Positions 24,101 to 36,934 of a stretch of DNA of 64,000 nucleotides are shown in pieces. Origin of the DNA: Lichenostomus cassidix (lineage: Eukaryota > Chordata > Aves > Passeriformes > Meliphagidae); assembly GCA_008360975.2 (NCBI GenBank), contig CM039199.1, positions 3,488,530 through 3,552,529 of the forward strand, in the 5' to 3' direction. The notes under the pieces are model-generated. The model searched no databases and had not been told where the DNA came from. It saw only the letters and a program-made list of their open reading frames with translations. The number at the start of each line of letters is the position of its first letter. Positions within the stretch are counted from its first letter, which is position 1. A program made the translations under genes and the position numbers.

Positions 24101-27100
24101 GCTGACATCTCCTTCCTGGGGTGAAACCAGCAGGAGCTGGTAGGAAAGAGGGAAATGGGGAAAGCCAAGGAGAGATCACCCTTCTCCCAGCAAAAGGCCA
24201 CGTGCCAAAGAGGTAAGGTCTGATGTTAATGTCTAAGCTTTAAAAGAAACTCTACTCTCTAAAGCATTCTGCTGCCCTTTCTGGGTCAGGGCAATTCATA
24301 GTGGCCTCTTTCAGCACCAAAGGTAAAAAAACTCATGAACTAACCCTGTTCAAGCCACTGACAGAGCCTGGAAATAGCCCAGGTGACCCTGCTGTTGAGA
24401 AAAGTGAAAGGCTGGGATCCAGAGAGACCCTCCACAACAGCTAGGCAGATGCTGTCTGAAAAAAAAAAAAGCTCTACAATGAAGTGAAAGGAAACTGCTG
24501 TGGTCTCCAGCTCACAGCACACCATGGAGCAGAACACCTCCACCTGCAGCCCTTAGCCCAGCTGCCCTTGCATGCTTTGGAGTGGGCTGTGCTCCCTCAT
24601 TCCCAGGCATTCCTCACCCTGCCTTCAAACCTAACCTGCAGCACTTGGAGTACTGCTGTGTGGAGGCACTCAGAGAAGCAGCAGCAAGAACCTCTGGAAA
24701 TGCAATTTATCTTTGGCTACAAAAATAGGGCAGCATTTTGTACTAAATAAATAACTGGGTTTTATTTTTAGGGAAGGTAATCAGTATAAAAGCCACATTC
24801 CTCCATGCCTATGCACAGCTGAGCACCAGTCTATGCCTGTTTCAAGCCTAAAGGAAGACTTTGACTCTACAACAAAACATCAAAGCAGCTCCTCCATGGC
24901 AGGTCATGACCATTTAGAAAGAACTAATGTTTTAAACAAAACAGAAACACGCAGAGATTTTTTTTTTTTTGCATGAATGTCAGAACTATGCATAAACTGG
25001 AGGATGGCTCTTCTCAGCAAAGACCTAAAGGGACTATGATTGAAATAGAGGCACTTTAAACTGCCTCCTGGCTCGTACACAAAAATGCCAATAAGCCTCT
25101 GTCAATCATCTTTATTTTTGAGATGTGCTGTGGAGGAAACCCCCTCTATTAGGACCAGATTCCACAATGTCCCACACACTCCACATGTATCTGAGTATTA
25201 CACACTTGCCTGCTGCACTGAAGCTCATCCATTATTGCTATTATGAGGCAGTTTTAATGCTACTTTGGGCTTCTGGTAATTTTAAGGCCAATTTGCAAAG
25301 ATGGCTGATGAAATCTGTTTCATAATTAGCAAGCTCCACACAAAACATCCCTCCTTTCCCCAAGCACCATCTGAGCATGTGCCTGGGAGGAGTTATATGG
25401 AGAGTTGTGCTCAGGAGAGTAAGGCCTGCTTTGTACAGATTTGCATTTGGAACAAATATCAGCCTTTCAGAATCTCAGGCAGTGCAGAACTCTGCAGCAC
25501 TGGCAGTTTATCAGAGGCAGCACTTGGCACCTTGGACTGCAGACAAGCTGAGGAGCTGTGCTCTGACCCTTCCTCAGGAGGAGCAGAGGATGCACTGCAA
25601 GCACGGAGCTAGGAAGAGCCAGCAATTAAATTGGAAGATAATAAGCAAACATCCTTGTTTTGCCACGGAAATTAAACTTGCAAAACCTCTGGAGGTGCTT
25701 AACAACCTGCCCAATAGGGTTCTTAAGCAGTCATGGGATCTGTAAATCTTGGGAGAGCTGTGGGAAATCATCTGGGACGCAGTTTCCAAATAGTTTTACT
25801 CCTGGCATAATGCAATCAGCAGGAACAGTGTTCAGCCAGTATTGAGAGCTTTTATCCATGAAAACAGGGTAATATTTATGTATAGGATGAAAGTGTTGTT
25901 AAGCTTACGCTAATAATGCTTTTAAACTCCTTCCCAGCCTCAGGCAAGAACAGACACACTTCTGATTACACCAAATAAATAGTAATCAGTAGAAATTAAT
26001 TTGCCAAACATTTTAAGTGCATCTACTAAAGCATATCTGCACCTTTCTCTGGCAAGGACTTCCCACCAAGCTGTCTGTCAAACGTGGCTCTCACTTATTG
26101 ACAGCCTAAGCTTCCTCTCAGCCCTGTGTGATCTGACTGCACTTCAGCCCATCTGCTTCCAGCCCTGCCCTCAGCTAAGTGATATTTACATTTATTTCTT
26201 TAAAACTTTCACAGGTCCATTTGTGCTGTTAATGCATCAAGCTGGGCATTATATGTGATGCTCAGTTCATTTTCCTAAACAGATGAGAAAACAGAGAGCT
26301 GAAGAGCTGGCAGCAATTACCAAAATCCAATTTTTAACATGACTTTAGTTTCTTTCCCATATTTTGGAAAATGGAATTATTATTTCCAATAATTTTTTAC
26401 TTTTTCACTAAAGCAACATAAATAACTGCAAATGCATCCCTATAAAATGCAACTGACTTATAGGATGCTGGTAAGACAGATGGCAAATCCTATAAAAGCT
26501 GTTAAAAAGCCACAGGATATTGAAGTCACATTGAAATCAACACAAAACCTCTGTAATTAAAATGGGACAATGGTGGCAGCCCTAATACCCTTGATATAAC
26601 AGAGCAGTTGGTTGAAAAATATCTTTTGAGGTTACCTTGAGACAACACAGGTCAAATTTCAGGTCTGTCTCTGGCACAGATTTTCTGGATGACCTTGAAC
26701 ATGTCTGACAGGATCCTCCCTCATAGCAGCAGGGACCACCTCAGCTGAGCCCTTACCTGTGCCAGCCAGTGCCAGGGAGGGTATAAACCAGCTGCTATTT
26801 AAACCTTTGCACTAATTCTGAGCAGAGAGAACTGGGATTGCTCCTGGGAACACCACAGCCAGAGGCAGGATGCAAGAGGAAGCTCTGGCAGGAGGCAGGA
26901 ATGAGCAACTGCACATATTGTACTGTAAATTCTTCCTCAGCACAGCTGTCTCCAGGCTGCACATCTGTGCAAGTGTTCAGATACCACATTATGAATGGCC
27001 TCAGCAGCCTTGAACTCAGCACAAGCTGCAAAAGCCCATGGAAGTCCTGGGGAAGCCCCACAGAGCTCTGTCCCACCACAGCTGAGCTGGCAGGAGGAAC

Positions 27101-28296
27101 CTCGAGAATTAAACGCCATCCAGAGTAGACTGACAACCTTTGTTTCTCTGTGCTTTACCCACACTGAGAGAAGTGGATTTAACCACCCCACCCCACCTCT
27201 CAAAGCTTTCTCTGAGTGAAAGATGGGAAGTTCATCAGGCAATGCAGTGATGGCAACTGCAGAGCTACTTTAAAATATAAACACAACCCTGAACTTCAAC
27301 ATAAACACAACTTGAGCAGAGGCTTGAAGTTCTTTGCTGAATCAATATATCAACACCATTATCTTTACATCTAAGAATACTGAGCCCAATTGTTTCCTCG
27401 CTGATGTTTGCATAACCAACAAATACAAGTCAAGGGAGTTTTCTATTGATGCCAAGCTGATTATATTTTTAGTTCTGTCAACAAGCTGACAAAAAACCTG
27501 GGGCAAGTCCTGTAATGGTTCTGTGCCTTAGTGCTTTTCTTTTCATACAATAAGCAACACCTCCTTCACAACAGGGTTTCAACATATATTATGTTTGATG
27601 GGGTCTGATGGAAACCTCTACAAAACATGCAAAGCTCCTGAGCAAATGTCCAGACTACTTCATGTGAAAATGGGGCTGCTGAGGTCAGCTTGCTGACTTG
27701 AAAGACTTAAAAAGCTCTGTGGTGGAGAAAGAATGGAAAATGAAGGACATGAGGTGAAAAGTCCCTGACAGTTTCCTCTTGGACAAGGTGAACAGAGTCC
27801 AAAAATTCTTTATACTTTCTTTTCCTCTCTGTTCTCCCAGAGGTGGGTTTCTATTGTGTATGTGTTGAATGGTAGGTAGGTGGGATGCCTTTGTCATCAT
27901 CATTGTAGGGAGGGAGGGATTTCCTATTGCAGAACAAAGCTGAGTTATTGATAACAAAATCCACCAATGCACTGAATGTTAGGAAATGCTAGCTGAATTC
28001 TGTGCGTGTGGGGTTTTGCACAAATACTTAAAATTTTGGGAAATTATTTTAATTCAGAAATGTTGTCCTTTCTGGACATCTCTCCCCGGTGCTCACAACA
28101 AAGGACAAGAAGAATCTTTTTTCATTCTTTCTCCCTATGTCACTTTTCATTTCAGTAAGTACAAATAAAAATAATAAAAACCAGAACAGGCTGAAGTAGG
28201 GACTAGGATTTGGAAGAAATTGTGAACTTCAGGTTGTTCTTGCAAGTTGACAAACTGCTCTGAACAGGGAAAGATGCTGTTCCAAAGTGCACTCAC
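21169..28296. other. SPNS2 intron of 7.1 kb
   Basis: I recognise no exon or repeat family here. There is an AT-rich microsatellite-like stretch at about 23424-23472. Open frames present are short and without known domains. Confidence 0.75.
23424..23472. repeat. AT-rich imperfect TA/CA microsatellite
   Basis: The sequence alternates TGTG, CATACATATATAAATA, TTTATACACATAAATA and CACACATACA, that is, an impure purine-pyrimidine alternation. It lies in an SPNS2 intron. Confidence 0.7.
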
Positions 28297-28362
28297 CATT
28301 AGTATGTCTGCTGTGATAGCCCAGTTTGAAAACAGAAGAGTTTCTCCGATAAAAATGCAAAT
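28297..28362 (-). CDS. SPNS2: SPNS2 66-bp exon, core of TM10 with the conserved Glu
   Basis: This exon is exactly 22 codons, phase 0 at both ends, about human residues 427-448. It reads ICIFIGETLLFSNWAITADI then LM. The Glu in GETLLFSNWA corresponds to human E433, a residue of the central cavity implicated in transport. Human has IFVGET where this sequence has IFIGET. The acceptor is ttgttacaacag, which is a weaker pyrimidine tract than those of its neighbours, and the donor is gtgagtg. Because it is a symmetric exon, skipping would keep the frame while deleting most of TM10 and would presumably give an inactive protein. Confidence 0.96.
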
Positions 28363-28678
28363 CTGTTGTAACAAAAGACACAAAAAGGAGAAGATTTATT
28401 CACTTGACATTCAAAGAAAAAATGACCTGTCACAAACTTTCCTTTGTTGTTTATTTGTCTCATACCTACACAGTGCACTCCTTGTTGCTGTTGTGGTTTA
28501 TTTTGAGTATTAGCAAACCACAGACTTTTATCAGAGCTCTAGAGGGTTGGCCTGAAACTTTGTTACTGTAAACTAAGTTTATGATCTACAGAGCAGCTAA
28601 ATTAAAGGCTGACACATTTGATTTTAGAAGAACATGCAAAACCAGCATGAAGAGTCAGCCCCAGGCTTGCATACTTAG

Positions 28679-28740
28679 ACTCATAAAATCGTTGAGGTTG
28701 GAAAAGACCTTTAAGATCAAGTCCAGCTTGCACCATTCTG
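28679..28740 (-). mobile_element. Short CR1 LINE 3' fragment
   Basis: GACTCATAAAATCGTTGAGG, TTGGAAAAGACCTTTAAGAT and CAAGTCCAGCTTGCACC match the reverse complement of a CR1 3' end. It lies about 300 bases from the 66-bp SPNS2 exon, on the upstream side of it with respect to transcription. Confidence 0.85.
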
Positions 28741-29286
28741 TTCCAAAAAGCCAGTTAGAAAAGGCAAGAAGGCCACAGCTCCCCAAAGCACAGCCACTTC
28801 CATCCCTGGGAACCAAGCTGTGTGTTCAGCTGCACAGCAAACCAGCTGAGGTTCTCTACCCACTCTGTGGAGGGTTCCTTCCCTCCCCAACAGCACTGTA
28901 TGGGTAATATCTGTCCAGTTGAGACTGGAATTAAGTATGGGCTTTGCAACATCAGTGTCTTGTGGTGAAATACAATCCTTGGCTCTGTAGAGATGGTCGA
29001 GACATTAAAAGCCACAGAACTGCAAGAGTGGCAGCTGTGACATGATGTGACCACTGCCACTGTTCTTCCCACACACCAGTTGGGGTTACCTAAACCTCTC
29101 AGACCCTCATGTCACTGCCAGGAATAATTTGCTTTATTTAGCAAGTCTTACGCACTGCCCTACAGAAGCTTCCTCTATTTGTTTCTAAAATTGTCTTTGT
29201 TTCCCACATATTTTCCCTCCCTATCCCCTTTTTCTGTGACTGGATCTGTTTCCTCTGTGATGGTGTTCAAGCCAGTCGTTACAGCT

Positions 29287-29364
29287 GGTTAGGAAATCTC
29301 CACTTCCATTTTCCCACTGCCCACTGGTTAGGAAATCTCCACTTCCATTTTCCCACTGCCCACT
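29287..29364 (+). repeat. Perfect tandem duplication, 39-bp unit, two copies
   Basis: The unit beginning GGTTAGGAAATCTCCACTTC occurs at 29287-29325 and again, identical, at 29326-29364; a few flanking bases (CT before, GGT after) extend the identity. It lies in an SPNS2 intron and has no coding meaning that I can see. Perfect identity suggests a recent event or an assembly artefact. Confidence 0.95.
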
Positions 29365-32300
29365 GGTCTACCTTGAGCTCGGCTTTCACTGGAAATGATG
29401 AGACTAAATTCATGGAGGGACTAAATTGAGCTTGGGAAGGATGGAATCACAATTCTGCATGCAGCATTGACATGCCCTGCCTACTTGCAGCACTGCAAAC
29501 AGATAACTGCTTGCCTTGAGCTGATAGGAACTGCACACATTTGAATTGTTACAGGCAGCAAGCAGAACTAGTGCCCTGTGCAGGAATTCAGCACAAGTTC
29601 TTTAAATAAATCACTGAAATGCTACAAACTTCAGAGCACACCAGTTCTGAGCTGCTGAATGTGTATTTCAACCACTCCATGAAATGTGTGATTAATAGGT
29701 GGGAACTGGTAAAATGAAAAGAGGAACAAGAGGAAGATCAAAAAGTAGGATAGAAGATACTGACATTCAAAAATATCTGTCCTTCAGCTGCTGATAGAGG
29801 TTTATAAAAATGAGTTCACCCACTGCAAAGGGCATGTGAGGATACGTGGCATTTCTGCAGAAGAGAGACTCTAGGGGTGCTTACAGCAAATAGGGCAACT
29901 CCAGAACAGATAATAGCTCCTGAAATGCTCATGGTTTTGACTCCTCACTCACTTTTTGAATTTCATTTTACAGTGAGATGTACATCTACATCTGTTTCTG
30001 ACTACAGCTGTGCTGCGTAACATCTCACCAGGTCTATTTGGTGTCCAGCTGCTTATCTATGCTTTTCTGTTTAAGTGATCAGTTAGCAAATTCTGACTCC
30101 CCAAAATGATAAATACAGTAGGTTTCAGAGTGGTCACACCAGCAGCTCTCACAGCAAGCTCTAAGCAGGTTACAAACTCCATCTGTGACTGTTTTCAAAG
30201 GGCATATCTGTTGATATCTTCATTATTTGTACTTCTCTCTGAAATGGTGGGTAAGACACCCTCATGAATTTCTGAATGTGGAGCAGTTCTAACTCCAGCT
30301 CAATGCTGGGCAATACTGATGCCTCAGAAGTAGGCAGGTCACCAACACCATGTCAACAGAAAGTCCCTGGGGTTGAGACTGAGATGCTGTAAAAGCTCTC
30401 TGGCAAGGTTTTACCCTGGGATTTGCTATTTCTGCAAGATCATAAAATGTCTTTGAGGAATTGAAATAGATGCTGCAACTGAGGAATTTGGAACAGTGTC
30501 AAAAGGAAGGCGAAGCAAAGCATCCCTCTCCAGTCACTTGGAGATTTAAACAAGTGTAAAATCTACAGCTGGAATGTCTGAGCAGTGTGAGATGATGGTG
30601 CCACACAGATAATGGGTTTCCAGAGACAGGTTTGAAAACCAAGTTTCAAAGAGTTCATATTTCAGAAGGGTGGGACTTACAGATATGCAAAATGGTGCTC
30701 TAAGGAGCTGGCTTATAACACACAAATCCACATGCTGCAAGGAAAACTGAATACAAACTAATTGGACTATACAGCCAAGCAAGATGGAGAAATAAAAGAG
30801 AGAAATACAAGTGTCTGGGCAGCTAAGTGATACAGAATTGTTGTTTTATTCTACCTTGCCAACCACTTTACCACTGCCAGTAATTTACAGGATCAGTATG
30901 AAAAGATGATCTGGAAAAAAGTAATCTGTCTACCTGCCTCAGGTGGGAGTGGCTGCTACAGAATGGAAATAGCAACTGCCCCAGGGACCAAAACCACCTG
31001 CAGGAAAGGACTGAGCAGGAGAGAATTAGCACATGTGTTCAGGGGAGGAGGAGAGCAGACAGTACACAGCACGTAAGGGACAGGGTGATCATGTTAATGG
31101 AAATGCAGATCTTTTCCAAAGAAATAAAACCTATGATGCCAAGAAATTAAAAAGCAAGGGCTCTGCAGGTTCTTGCTGGAGTGTGAACACTTCACTGAAG
31201 CTGATGCCTGTATCAGTCAGCATTAAAGCTCCCAACTGTTAACTAAAGCAGGGAGGGAGATGGTGATCTGGTGGCCAACACAGCTCAGCAAGAGAGAACA
31301 TCATCTCATGGAGACCCACCTAATTGCGTGGAAGTGAGAAATTTAAGGCTCTGAGCCAATGAGGGTTCCAAAAACATTCAGTGTCAATTTTTGCATGGTG
31401 TGATCCATGACAGAAGCCTAAAGCCAGTCACAGTACAGAAGGTTGGCAAATACTACCATGCTGGGGGACAGACCAGAGCATTGCCTTGCCTTTCACAGAC
31501 ACAGAACTCAAGGATGTGAGCCAGGACAGGCTGTCAAGGAGGATATCAGAGATAAGAAAATCAACCCATCACTTTCACTACATTGTTTCCAGAAGGAGAT
31601 TTTATCATGGACTTTGAGATAAGGAAGGTAACCTAGCCCATCATTCTGTCCACCAGTCACAGCATGCTCTCTCCTTCATCATGGACCAATGAGACTTAAA
31701 ACAGAGAGCAATGAGAAATTGCTACACAATGCAACCTTGCAAGGCAGGTCTACTGAAATGCAAGGGAATTAAACACTCTGGAAGTCTGCAAGATTGCAAT
31801 GGCTCTTTGACTGGCATGGAAAAACAAGAGTTTGTGTTAGAAACTTGCCTTGGAAAGTGAATTCAGTGTGACACTGCCACAATAACACCTTGTGTTATGA
31901 GACACTGGGGGCTCCAACACAGACCTGTCCTCTCTTTCTGGTCACCAGGTTTCCAGCAGAGCATATTTAGGGCTATGGAGAGGCAGTGATTCCTGCTTCA
32001 GCCTAAGAGCATCACAAACAATCTCATATTCCTTATACCCCCTCCATATGCAGCTATAACTTCCTTTGCAAATCATTGACTCTTTATTAGATTTACTGCT
32101 CATCCATAATAAAATAAATTGTTTCTAGGGTTGTTTAAATAATACCATCTACATTTATATACTTATATAATGCATAATAGTATGGCTATTAAAAAAGAAA
32201 AAGAAAAAATATAAAAATGAGAGTAATAGCTACCTCCTGCTGCACAGTTTTTATAAACAGTATTTCCAGCCTAGAAAGGGAGAGGTTTCTGTCTAAAGAG

Positions 32301-32954
32301 ACTGAACACCACAAATGAACATGTCTGTCACTGGGTGTGAGAAAGGAGAAAATCACAGCTCTGTCTGCACAAAGAGGTAGAGTGTGCAGGTGAGGGGTGT
32401 GATAGATCAATGAAAGGAAGGTTAATGATTCACCAACCAGTAACACCCTCTCACAGGTTGTCTGGGGTGATCATTCTTCTGCCAATTCAAATGTTAGTTC
32501 ATGGACACAAACCAGAGACCTGAATCTTAAATAGCCAGAGGAGGCATTCTTGGCTCTGCCTTAATGATTTTGAACTTCCACCCTTTCTGGTTGTGCTTCC
32601 CCATAACTGTGGCAGCTGCTGAAAGACTCAGAAAATAGCCATGGCTAGACCACTGCTCAAAATACAGAGAAATGAGGAACAGCAGTTGGCTGGTTAGCTG
32701 TAAATAAATTCTCCTTGCTGGTGAGTGTGTGCTGCTGTGTGGAAGTGAAGGGTGGGCTTTCCAAAGGGATCCCAAACATCTCATGCTTTCCCTTCAAAAA
32801 CTTCTCCCAGGTCCCAGGCTTCTCTCATTCTGACATTAAAAGGGAACCAGGGATTTGTTCAGTGACTGGATTTCTACTCCCTGCTGAAAGCAAGATTCTA
32901 GCCCGAGGCTGGATTATTATAGTTGAGCTTTTCCTTTTCCCTTCAGTCTAACTA

Positions 32955-33182
32955 AAAGAAGGTTGGGTTAGATAAGGTGTAAGGAAGGAGTTTTTCACCA
33001 AGGTGGTAGAGCATTGGCACAGGGTGGCCAGGAGGTGGTGGATGCCTCATTCCTGGAAACATTCAAGGCAGATTGGAGGGGGCTCTCAGCAACAAGGTCT
33101 GATGGAAGGTGTTCCTGCACAGTGCATGGGGGTTGGATTAAATGACCTTCAAAGGTCTCTCCCAGCCCAAACCATTCCATTT
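32955..33182 (+). mobile_element. CR1 LINE 3'-end fragment
   Basis: GGTTGGGTTAGATAAGGTGT, GCACAGGGTGGCCAGGAGGT, a CATTCCTGGAAACATTCAAG block, GGGGTTGGATTAAATGACCT and CAAAGGTCTCTCCCAGCCCA, then AAACCATTCCAT, follow the CR1 3' consensus in order. The copy is 5'-truncated. Confidence 0.92.
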
Positions 33183-33762
33183 ATCTGGATCTATTTGATA
33201 CCTTTTTATATCATTCAACTGTAAGCACTCAGGGAGGAGCCATATTTTAAGTGCTGTGGGTTCCTGGGCTATGATGGGGCTATGGTAATAGAGATAACAA
33301 ATTGAAATTACTGGGTAATTAATATTAGTCTGCTGCAATCCACCTAGTTATGGAAATAAATGGTACTGAAAGGGAGCCAAAAGCTTGCCCACAGACAAAT
33401 TACACCGTAATTGTCATCTGGTACCACTGCAGTTACAATACCCTCATTGCAAGGGAAGTGCTCAATTTTCTTGCACCAAACATTAGGCAAGAGCAATAAA
33501 GGTGTGGATTGAGGTGCAGATAGAACAGCCCAAAGGCAGAGAGACCTGTGGGTTTCCATGGAGCTCTGAATTCTGATGGCAGCGGGGATAAGCTGTTGAG
33601 ATATCAGACACATTTAGACAGTGCCAAAATGCTGAGAAGCAAAAAGGAAGGACATTCAGCAAGGCAAAGGCAAGAAAACCTCCCAGGCTTTCTTCAGGGG
33701 ACAAAGCACACAGTCTTGTAAGGAGTTTGGTAGGGCTGGCATATGGAAAGGATTATACTCAC

Positions 33763-33952
33763 ATAGGCTCCCACGATGCTGCTCTTGGCAGCCACGAAGA
33801 TCAGACAGATGAAGATGGCTGATCCCAGCATTCCAACAGCACAGACAAGAGGATCAGCTCGCTGTGTCTTTGACCTGCACCATTTGGTTGCTCCTGCCCC
33901 TGTGATCACACCCAGGAAGCCAGTGAAGCAAGTGATTGCTCCGAAGATCAAA
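33763..33952 (-). CDS. SPNS2: SPNS2 exon, TM8 to TM9 and start of TM10
   Basis: This 190-bp exon has one base finishing a Ser codon and then 63 codons, about human residues 363-426. TM8 is [20 protein letters not shown], the cytoplasmic loop [15 protein letters not shown] follows, TM9 is [20 protein letters not shown], and KSSIVGAY opens TM10. The only differences from the human sequence as I recall it are in [13 protein letters not shown] (human VVTGAGATRWCRL). The acceptor lies behind a T-rich tract ending tatag and the donor is gtgagta, in phase 0. Confidence 0.97.
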
Positions 33953-35502
33953 CTATAAAAAAAAAAAAGAAGAGAAAGTTGGGGTTTTTTTGGAGTTTTT
34001 CCCCAGAATGGGCATGGTCTTTGGACAAATTATTAGGGTAAACTGATTGATGGAAATTTGCACATTGGCTTTGCAAATTTTAAATAAAACAAATGCACAT
34101 GGTTTTAGCCCTCTTGCCCTGCAATTAGGAACAACACAGCATATTAAATTTATCGCTATGGACAGGCTTTGATCCATGGGTGATGGGGTGCAAAGGGCCT
34201 ACACTGCTTCCTTGGGTGGAACTGGGATTCCTACAAAGTGCCCTGAACAGCTAATTATGTATGGACAAGACTAATTAATAACCTGTACAGTGATCATGGA
34301 AGGGGAAATCATGGACAGGCACCAGGAAGCCTCAGGGGATGCAAACCTAATAAGATTCTTAAATACCAGTGATTTCCAACATACTTCAACTTTATAACTC
34401 CTTTCATGCCACTTCAAAGAATCTTTTTGCTGTAAGGTTACACATTTGAATGTGTTAATTTAAATTTAAAGAGCCAGAAGGATTCTCCATATTATATGTG
34501 CAGGACTTGGATTACAGAGTCTTGGGCAACTACATTAGAGTAACTTGAGGGCAGCTCAGAACTGAGCTGTCGTCAAGGAGGGGAGATTTCTCTTTGTAAA
34601 CAGCAGACAGGCACTCAGGCTGGAGCTGTGTGTTTTGCTCACTGCATTTTTGCAGAATAGCCTGAGATTGTCTGCTGGACAGTCTGGTGGATGGGACTCC
34701 ACACCACTAAGTACTTTACTTGAGTTGGGATTATGTCTGCTATGGCAAGAAGGTTTTTCCTAATTTTATTTTCTCTCATGAGCTAATAAGCAAAAGAGCT
34801 GAGAAAAGGCATTTTTTAATATCTTTTATTTTCCTGAAGGAATGCTTTTATAGCATTTTCTGGTTTGTGCCACCATGGTAAATCCAAAAATGACGAATTA
34901 TTTTTCATAGCTTATGTGTGGCAAGTGATATTCCATAACCAGGACTGAAAACCCCAACCACGGTATAATATCAAGTACTCCAGCCCAAAGTGACCCATTT
35001 CTTCAACAAAACTTAGCACACACAGCAGTTTACAGAGCAATGATACAGGGAAGTCCTGTCTCACAAAGAAACAAAAGCCTACAGGATTAGTCCCTGCAGC
35101 TTTAGGGGAACCATTCCAACCTCTGATTTACAGCCACCACTGGGGCTTCCCAACCTGCCAGCTAATTCTGCTGCTATCACAGATGGGTCTTAAGAAACCA
35201 AATTCTCAGCTCTCCAAACATCCTCCTTACAGGATTTCTGTTTTCTCTTTTCTACTCTGTCCTGCAGCCTGGGAATGAAGAAAGAGCTGAGGTCATTGCT
35301 TCTCCTTTGGTTTGACTTCATGCAACGAAGAAGAGAAATAAAACCTAGTTTACAATTCCAGCATTTCCTATCATTGTTGCAAGGACTTAGAGGAAATTAC
35401 AGACATTCTAGTACCTTGTCTCTGTGGGACTTGCCTGTTTCCTCTGGTAAATAAGCCCCTACACCCCATCCCCCCCGTAAAGCAGCTGACTCTGACTCTC
35501 AC
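33953..35502. other. SPNS2 intron of 1.6 kb
   Basis: No gene or known repeat was recognised. Its 3' end on the minus strand is a long pyrimidine tract, almost all T, running directly into the tatag acceptor of the next exon. Confidence 0.8.
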
Positions 35503-35655
35503 CTATCTTTGGTGCCACAGGGCTGGGAGCTGCAGGTCTCTGCTGTCTTCTGCACGACCTGTGCTCTGTGAAGGTACAGAGGGATCCACATGCCAAGTGC
35601 CCCTGTGGCAAAGGAGACAGCTGAGGTGGCCAGGGATGAGAACACATAGCTGCGG
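35503..35655 (-). CDS. SPNS2: SPNS2 exon, TM7 and extracellular loop
   Basis: This 153-bp exon begins with the last base of a split Asn codon and ends with two bases of a Ser codon, giving 50 full codons, about human residues 313-362. TM7 reads [20 protein letters not shown] then [10 protein letters not shown]. The Arg at codon 30 corresponds to human R342, and the SS pair near the start includes human S319, deleted in a reported recessive deafness allele. The following loop, [12 protein letters not shown], keeps two Cys that could form a disulfide on the outer face (inference). The acceptor is tttgtctccacag and the donor gtgagag. The exon starts and ends in the same phase, so skipping it would keep the frame but remove TM7. 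Confidence 0.96.
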   Translation of the reverse strand, partial: PQLCVLIPGHLSCLLCHRGTWHVDPSVPSQSTGRAEDSRDLQLPALWHQR

Positions 35656-36791
35656 CTGTGGAGACAAAACCAAGAGAAGGTTTAGGGGAGAAAGTGGAAA
35701 AGCAGGAGCTCCACACAGGACTCAGTGCTTCAGTGACAAAACAGTGCTTCCCCACATTTGCCACCTCCCTTCGCCAAGGGGCAGGGGTGATGTGAGGTAG
35801 AAAGAAATGGAGAATCAGAAGCATGGCATATTCACATGTGATACTCCATTGACAATAATGTACTGAACTCATCAGAGATGTTCCACAGGACCGTTTGAGA
35901 AGACAATCAGTACTTGGTCACTAAGACATGATATGTGAATTGCAGGGCTTTCACCCTAATGTCAACTGTTTACTTGGATGAGCAGTTTCACTTCTCCTTC
36001 CCCATCCCTGCCACCATATGGTTACTACTCATATAAACTACCAAAAGCAGTAACACAGAAATATTGATAAATCCTCCATCATCACTTTTCATAGTCCTTT
36101 GAAACTGGACAACAAGACCAGGGAGGTATTCTAGCCAGTAGTTCTAAAAATGAAGGACATCACAAGTTTCCCATCAGAACTCCAAGGTAACCCTGAATTC
36201 ACAAGTGAAAGTATTTGCACATTCACAGGCCAGCTTTCTGGAAGGAAGTGCAGCTGCTTAAACACTTGTGAGCCTGTGAACCTTTGTGCACAGATACAAG
36301 CACACAAGCACATTCAGTGCTCATGGATTCAGTCACATGTGGTTTATAAACACAGATATTTAAACTTTCTGTAGTACAAGCTTCTGTGTGGTTTTTTTCT
36401 CTTAAATTGCTAAAACTCTCTTTCCCCCCTCAGCAGAGTAGCAGTTTCAAGAGAAAAAAAAGTGCCTGAACAACAGTGGCACAACAATTAATACAGGAAA
36501 ACAGCAATTTCTACACTTCAAAAGCCCTGATTTGTATGAAGTATGAGCCAAACAAAGCAGACCCTTTCTTAGATGTCAGTCTTGCAAAGGTTAGAGCAAA
36601 ACTTGGAATCCATCATCGTCACTGCAGTCAATACCTCATGTAACTGTGATTTTCTTTCCTAGATCCACAGACTAAACTTCCTGCAACTCCCTGCTTGTCA
36701 TCACTTTCCAGTCTCACCATGCCAAATCCAGACCACTGGATGTTCCAATAAAGCATTAGAGGCAAAACATGTTTTTTGCTAGTGCTCTTAC
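35656..36791. other. SPNS2 intron of 1.1 kb, no recognised feature
   Basis: This is the shortest intron between firmly assigned exons. I see nothing in it beyond ordinary AT-rich intronic sequence. Confidence 0.8.
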
Positions 36792-36934
36792 TTTCTAATC
36801 AATGCTTTCATGTCTCTCAGCCATGAAGTCCGAGCCTTCAGCTGCCCCCCAAGCTGTTCAGCATTTCCTCTTTTAGCAGCAGGCACAAATATCAAGATGA
36901 GTGTCCCTGTTATCATTCCTAGGAGTGGAGATAC
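36792..36934 (-). CDS. SPNS2: SPNS2 exon, TM6 and central cytoplasmic loop
   Basis: This 143-bp exon has 47 codons and two bases (AA) of a split Asn codon, about human residues 265-312. [20 protein letters not shown] is TM6. [20 protein letters not shown] begins the long cytoplasmic loop that joins the two six-helix halves, followed by DMKALIR. Differences from human, such as [10 protein letters not shown] for PATKRGHADQ, fall mainly in this loop, the part expected to tolerate change. The acceptor is tttcttgcag and the donor gtaagag. Confidence 0.96.

Larger units (their letters stand above)
28363..33762. other. SPNS2 intron of 5.4 kb
   Basis: This intron contains a plus-strand CR1 fragment (about 32955-33182), a short minus-strand CR1 fragment (28679-28740) and a perfect 39-bp tandem duplication (29287-29364). 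No exon or RNA gene is recognised in the remainder. Confidence 0.8.
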
